Of a DNA stretch of 64,000 bases, positions 62,479 to 64,000 are shown piece after piece. Every line of letters begins with the position of its first letter. Within the stretch, counting starts at the first letter, position 1. A model generated the notes under the pieces. That model ran no database searches and was not told the DNA's origin. It saw only the letters and a program-made list of their open reading frames with translations. Source of the DNA: Gammaproteobacteria bacterium (GTDB lineage: Bacteria > Pseudomonadota > Gammaproteobacteria > Thiohalomonadales > Thiohalomonadaceae); contig JALOAT010000001.1 of the NCBI GenBank assembly GCA_023228645.1, positions 180,063 through 244,062 on the forward strand. Reading direction: 5' to 3'. The position numbers and the translations under genes were made by a program.

Positions 62479-62510
62479 TTGGGAGTTCTTCGGAACTCCT
62501 AATTATGCTG
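62479..62510 (+). terminator. Hairpin terminator
   Basis: GGGAGTTC / GAACTCCT with a 4-nt TTCG loop, inside the usual ATGCTG-flanked family. Confidence 0.75.
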
Positions 62511-62525
62511 TAAAAACTAGAGAGT

Positions 62526-62551
62526 AGATTATCTTAAGCTTATATTACTAA
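62526..62551 (+). promoter_or_regulatory. Putative phage promoter (26-nt ATATNACTAA class)
   Basis: Blocks AGATTATCTTAA and ATATTACTAA. This copy carries TATATTAC, the core reported for phiKZ early promoters. It drives the tail-type genes at 62727 onward; a T14 run lies in its leader. Confidence 0.65.
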
Positions 62552-62597
62552 AGTACTGTGTACTTGACCAAAAAGAGGTTAAGGGAAAAAGAAACTA

Positions 62598-62611
62598 TTT
62601 TTTTTTTTTTT
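62598..62611 (+). repeat. Homopolymeric T14 run in leader
   Basis: Fourteen T residues lie between the promoter at 62526 and the ORF at 62635. No stem precedes them, so they are not an obvious terminator. Runs of this length are prone to slippage by polymerase and are also error-prone in sequencing. Confidence 0.7.
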
Positions 62612-62634
62612 GTATAAGAAATAAAGGAAATAGT

Positions 62635-62691
62635 ATGTTAGAAGAACTATATTTTTTTATATGTTTTTTCGTAAACGCCCATTATTCTTAG
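62635..62691 (+). CDS. Possible 18-residue leader peptide
   Basis: ATG 62635 follows AAAGGAAATAGT, a good ribosome-binding site. The peptide (MLEELYFFICFFVNAHYS) is hydrophobic and stops at 62691; a second short frame (MFFRKRPLFLAE) starts inside it. Either could be a leader peptide or the remnant of a broken gene. Evidence is only the ribosome-binding site. Confidence 0.3.
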   Translation: MLEELYFFICFFVNAHYS

Positions 62692-62726
62692 CTGAATAAT
62701 CTATTAGCCAAGAAAGGTTAAGGACA

Positions 62727-63263
62727 ATGCATCTTTTTAGACTATTATTAAACGAACAAAACTTTAATCGTCCGTCTATAGAGATTGCCTTAGAACTTAT
62801 CCATATTTCATCTGGTTGGAGAGGTGAGGAAAAATATGTTGAATTTGGTTTACCGGAAGTTTGTGATCCTCGACCAGATATCGACTATGATGCCAATACC
62901 TTTGCTCCAATTAAAGTGGATTTACGATACGATTCTAGGTTCTCTGGGACAACAGGCTTTCTCTATAGACGTCTTTCATTAGACGAGCTAATAGAGAGTC
63001 AAGAAGTTAAAGTATGGCCTGAACAATATCCTTTTAAAACAAGTGAAGTACTCGATCAAATTAATGAACAACTCCACACTCAAATGACGATGGAGGACTT
63101 GTTAGAGGTTCAGTATGATGAGCCAGGTAACTTTACTCTTTTTGCACATAACCATTCCTTAGTATGGACTGGTAAGAAAGCATTTAGAGCGATGAACCCA
63201 GGAGATCCTGAGTACTTATTCCCTACTAGAATCCTCTCAGGGTTCGTAGAAGTCAATCTTTAA
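62727..63263 (+). CDS. Small tail-type protein, paralogue of 50414 and 63286
   Basis: 178 residues. Same order of elements as its paralogues: LFRLLLNEQN, a beta segment, DANTFAPIKVDLRYDS, GTTGFLYRRLSLDELI, PFKTSEVLDQINEQLHTQMTMEDL and a C-terminal YLFPTRIL end. Lies just upstream of a second paralogue and a collagen-like fibre gene, which supports a tail-fibre or decoration role. Exact function unknown. Confidence 0.65.
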   Translation: MHLFRLLLNEQNFNRPSIEIALELIHISSGWRGEEKYVEFGLPEVCDPRPDIDYDANTFAPIKVDLRYDSRFSGTTGFLYRRLSLDELIESQEVKVWPEQYPFKTSEVLDQINEQLHTQMTMEDLLEVQYDEPGNFTLFAHNHSLVWTGKKAFRAMNPGDPEYLFPTRILSGFVEVNL

Positions 63264-63285
63264 GTAAGAAGAGGAATGTTATAAA

Positions 63286-63801
63286 ATGCCTCAATCAACC
63301 CCGTATAAGGGTAAGAGTGTAGATAGAGTAGCAGCATTAATGAATGAGACAAACGAGACGGAATATGTCTTAAATGTTGACTTCACTCTTGGTCAGATGA
63401 GAATTGCTGCTGAGGCTGGTGGCAATACAGTGCTAGACTACAACAGTAATGTAGAAGGAAAGTTAAGTAGCTACGTTATTTATACTCGATTACCTATTAG
63501 TGTATTGAACAATAGAAGTGATCTTGATGTTGTCGATATTCCAACATTTCCTTTCACTACACATGAAGTATTAGATTTAATAAACGAAGCATTAGGTTTA
63601 GATCTTGAACCTTCTGAAGTTATTAACGAAACACATACAACACGATTACCAGATTATCCGTTGAAGGTAAATGCCAGCTCTTTAGCTTGGTTACCTTCTA
63701 CGTATAGATTTAAAGCATTGCTGCCTGGCTCTATATTAGAGGAAGATGGCAGTCCATTATTAACAGAATATGGTACAGTTTTTGAACTAGAGTCCGCATA
63801 A
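63286..63801 (+). CDS. Small tail-type protein, paralogue of 50414 and 62727
   Basis: 171 residues. VAALMNETNETEY, FTLGQMRIA, NTVLDYNSN, GKLSSYVIYTRLPISVL, PFTTHEVLDLINEALGLDLEPSEV and a C-terminal KALLPGSIL match the paralogue at 62727 position by position. It lies 16 bp upstream of the fibre gene. Function probably in the tail fibre or tail tip. Confidence 0.65.
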   Translation: MPQSTPYKGKSVDRVAALMNETNETEYVLNVDFTLGQMRIAAEAGGNTVLDYNSNVEGKLSSYVIYTRLPISVLNNRSDLDVVDIPTFPFTTHEVLDLINEALGLDLEPSEVINETHTTRLPDYPLKVNASSLAWLPSTYRFKALLPGSILEEDGSPLLTEYGTVFELESA

Positions 63802-63817
63802 ACGGAGTATTATTACA

Positions 63818-64000
63818 ATGGCTAAGATTTCAGAATTAGACCTCTTAACTGAACTAACCCCAGGAACTTTTGTTCCTGTGGTCGATTTAGTTGAAGTAGA
63901 TAAAGAAAAGCAAAATAAACGCGCCTCTCCCGAAGTATTTAAAGGTCCTAAAGGTGACCAGGGTGAGCAGGGCGAACAAGGTATCCAAGGTATCCAGGGC
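63818..64000 (+). CDS. Collagen-like tail fibre protein, 5' part
   Basis: 61 codons before the window ends. The N-terminus (MAKISELDLLTELTPGTFVPVVDLVEVDK) is a short attachment domain. From about residue 44 the sequence turns into Gly-X-Y triplets (GPKGDQGEQGEQGIQGIQG), the collagen-like triple helix common in phage fibres. It should continue for hundreds of residues beyond the edge and bind host surface structures. Ribosome-binding site is CGGAG, 12 nt upstream. Confidence 0.8.
   Translation, partial: MAKISELDLLTELTPGTFVPVVDLVEVDKEKQNKRASPEVFKGPKGDQGEQGEQGIQGIQG

Noticed and set aside
1..64000. tRNA genes, CRISPR arrays, integrase or attachment sites
   Set aside because: I looked in the intergenic gaps for T-arm-like GGTTCGA motifs, spaced direct repeats and recombinase motifs and saw none. 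A tRNAscan or CRISPR finder run would be needed to exclude them fully.

Overview
The window is a gene-dense, AT-rich segment of a large tailed-phage genome. It looks like a phiKZ-like jumbo myophage of a Gram-negative host. The main evidence is fragments of two separate multi-subunit RNA polymerases: a beta C-terminal gene plus one beta-prime C-terminal gene on the plus strand (non-virion type), and a second beta-prime C-terminal gene on the minus strand (virion type). Other support comes from an intron-split polymerase gene holding an HNH endonuclease, an UvsW-like helicase, a muramidase endolysin, a long run of acidic, helical inner-body-like head proteins and a baseplate/tail structural block. 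No host housekeeping genes, integrase, tRNA or CRISPR array were seen.

Layout. 1-8 kb: a divergent gene fragment, then RNA polymerase beta (two exons around a group I intron carrying an HNH gene), beta-prime and a helicase. 8-11 kb: small unknown genes and an IS605/IS1341-type TnpB element with its omega RNA, which breaks a small ORF. 11-13.2 kb (minus): the second beta-prime fragment and a partner. 13.4-20 kb: structural genes with a possible -1 frameshift, an endolysin, a propeller protein with a G10 tract, and a cluster of tiny membrane proteins. 20.2-22.5 kb (minus): a family B DNA polymerase N-terminal part, interrupted by an ORF-less group I intron. 22.6-45.4 kb: a metalloprotease, the inner-body-like paralogue family, a free-standing HNH gene and, on the minus strand (29.4-33.5 kb), two large structural proteins. 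45.5-51 kb: a tightly coupled structural operon. 51-62.5 kb: short operons including thymidylate kinase, a NUDIX-like protein, thymidylate synthase and a macro-domain protein. 62.7 kb to the end: two paralogous small tail-type proteins and the start of a collagen-like fibre protein.

Expression logic. Operons end in hairpin terminators, many sharing an ATAAATAGGAG / CTCCTATTTAT arm. Directly after several of these lies a fixed-length 26-nt element, consensus AGATTATYTYAA-N4-ATATNACTAA, which I read as a phage promoter class.

The strongest candidate for something undescribed is a nested gene at 37403-37966. It has its own good ribosome-binding site and lies in the +1 frame inside an acidic inner-body-like gene. 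It would encode a lysine/alanine/proline-rich, histone-H1-like protein. The unusual codon use of the host frame begins and ends with this nested ORF. Both intron splice sites could be assigned from protein alignment to known motifs together with P1 pairing.
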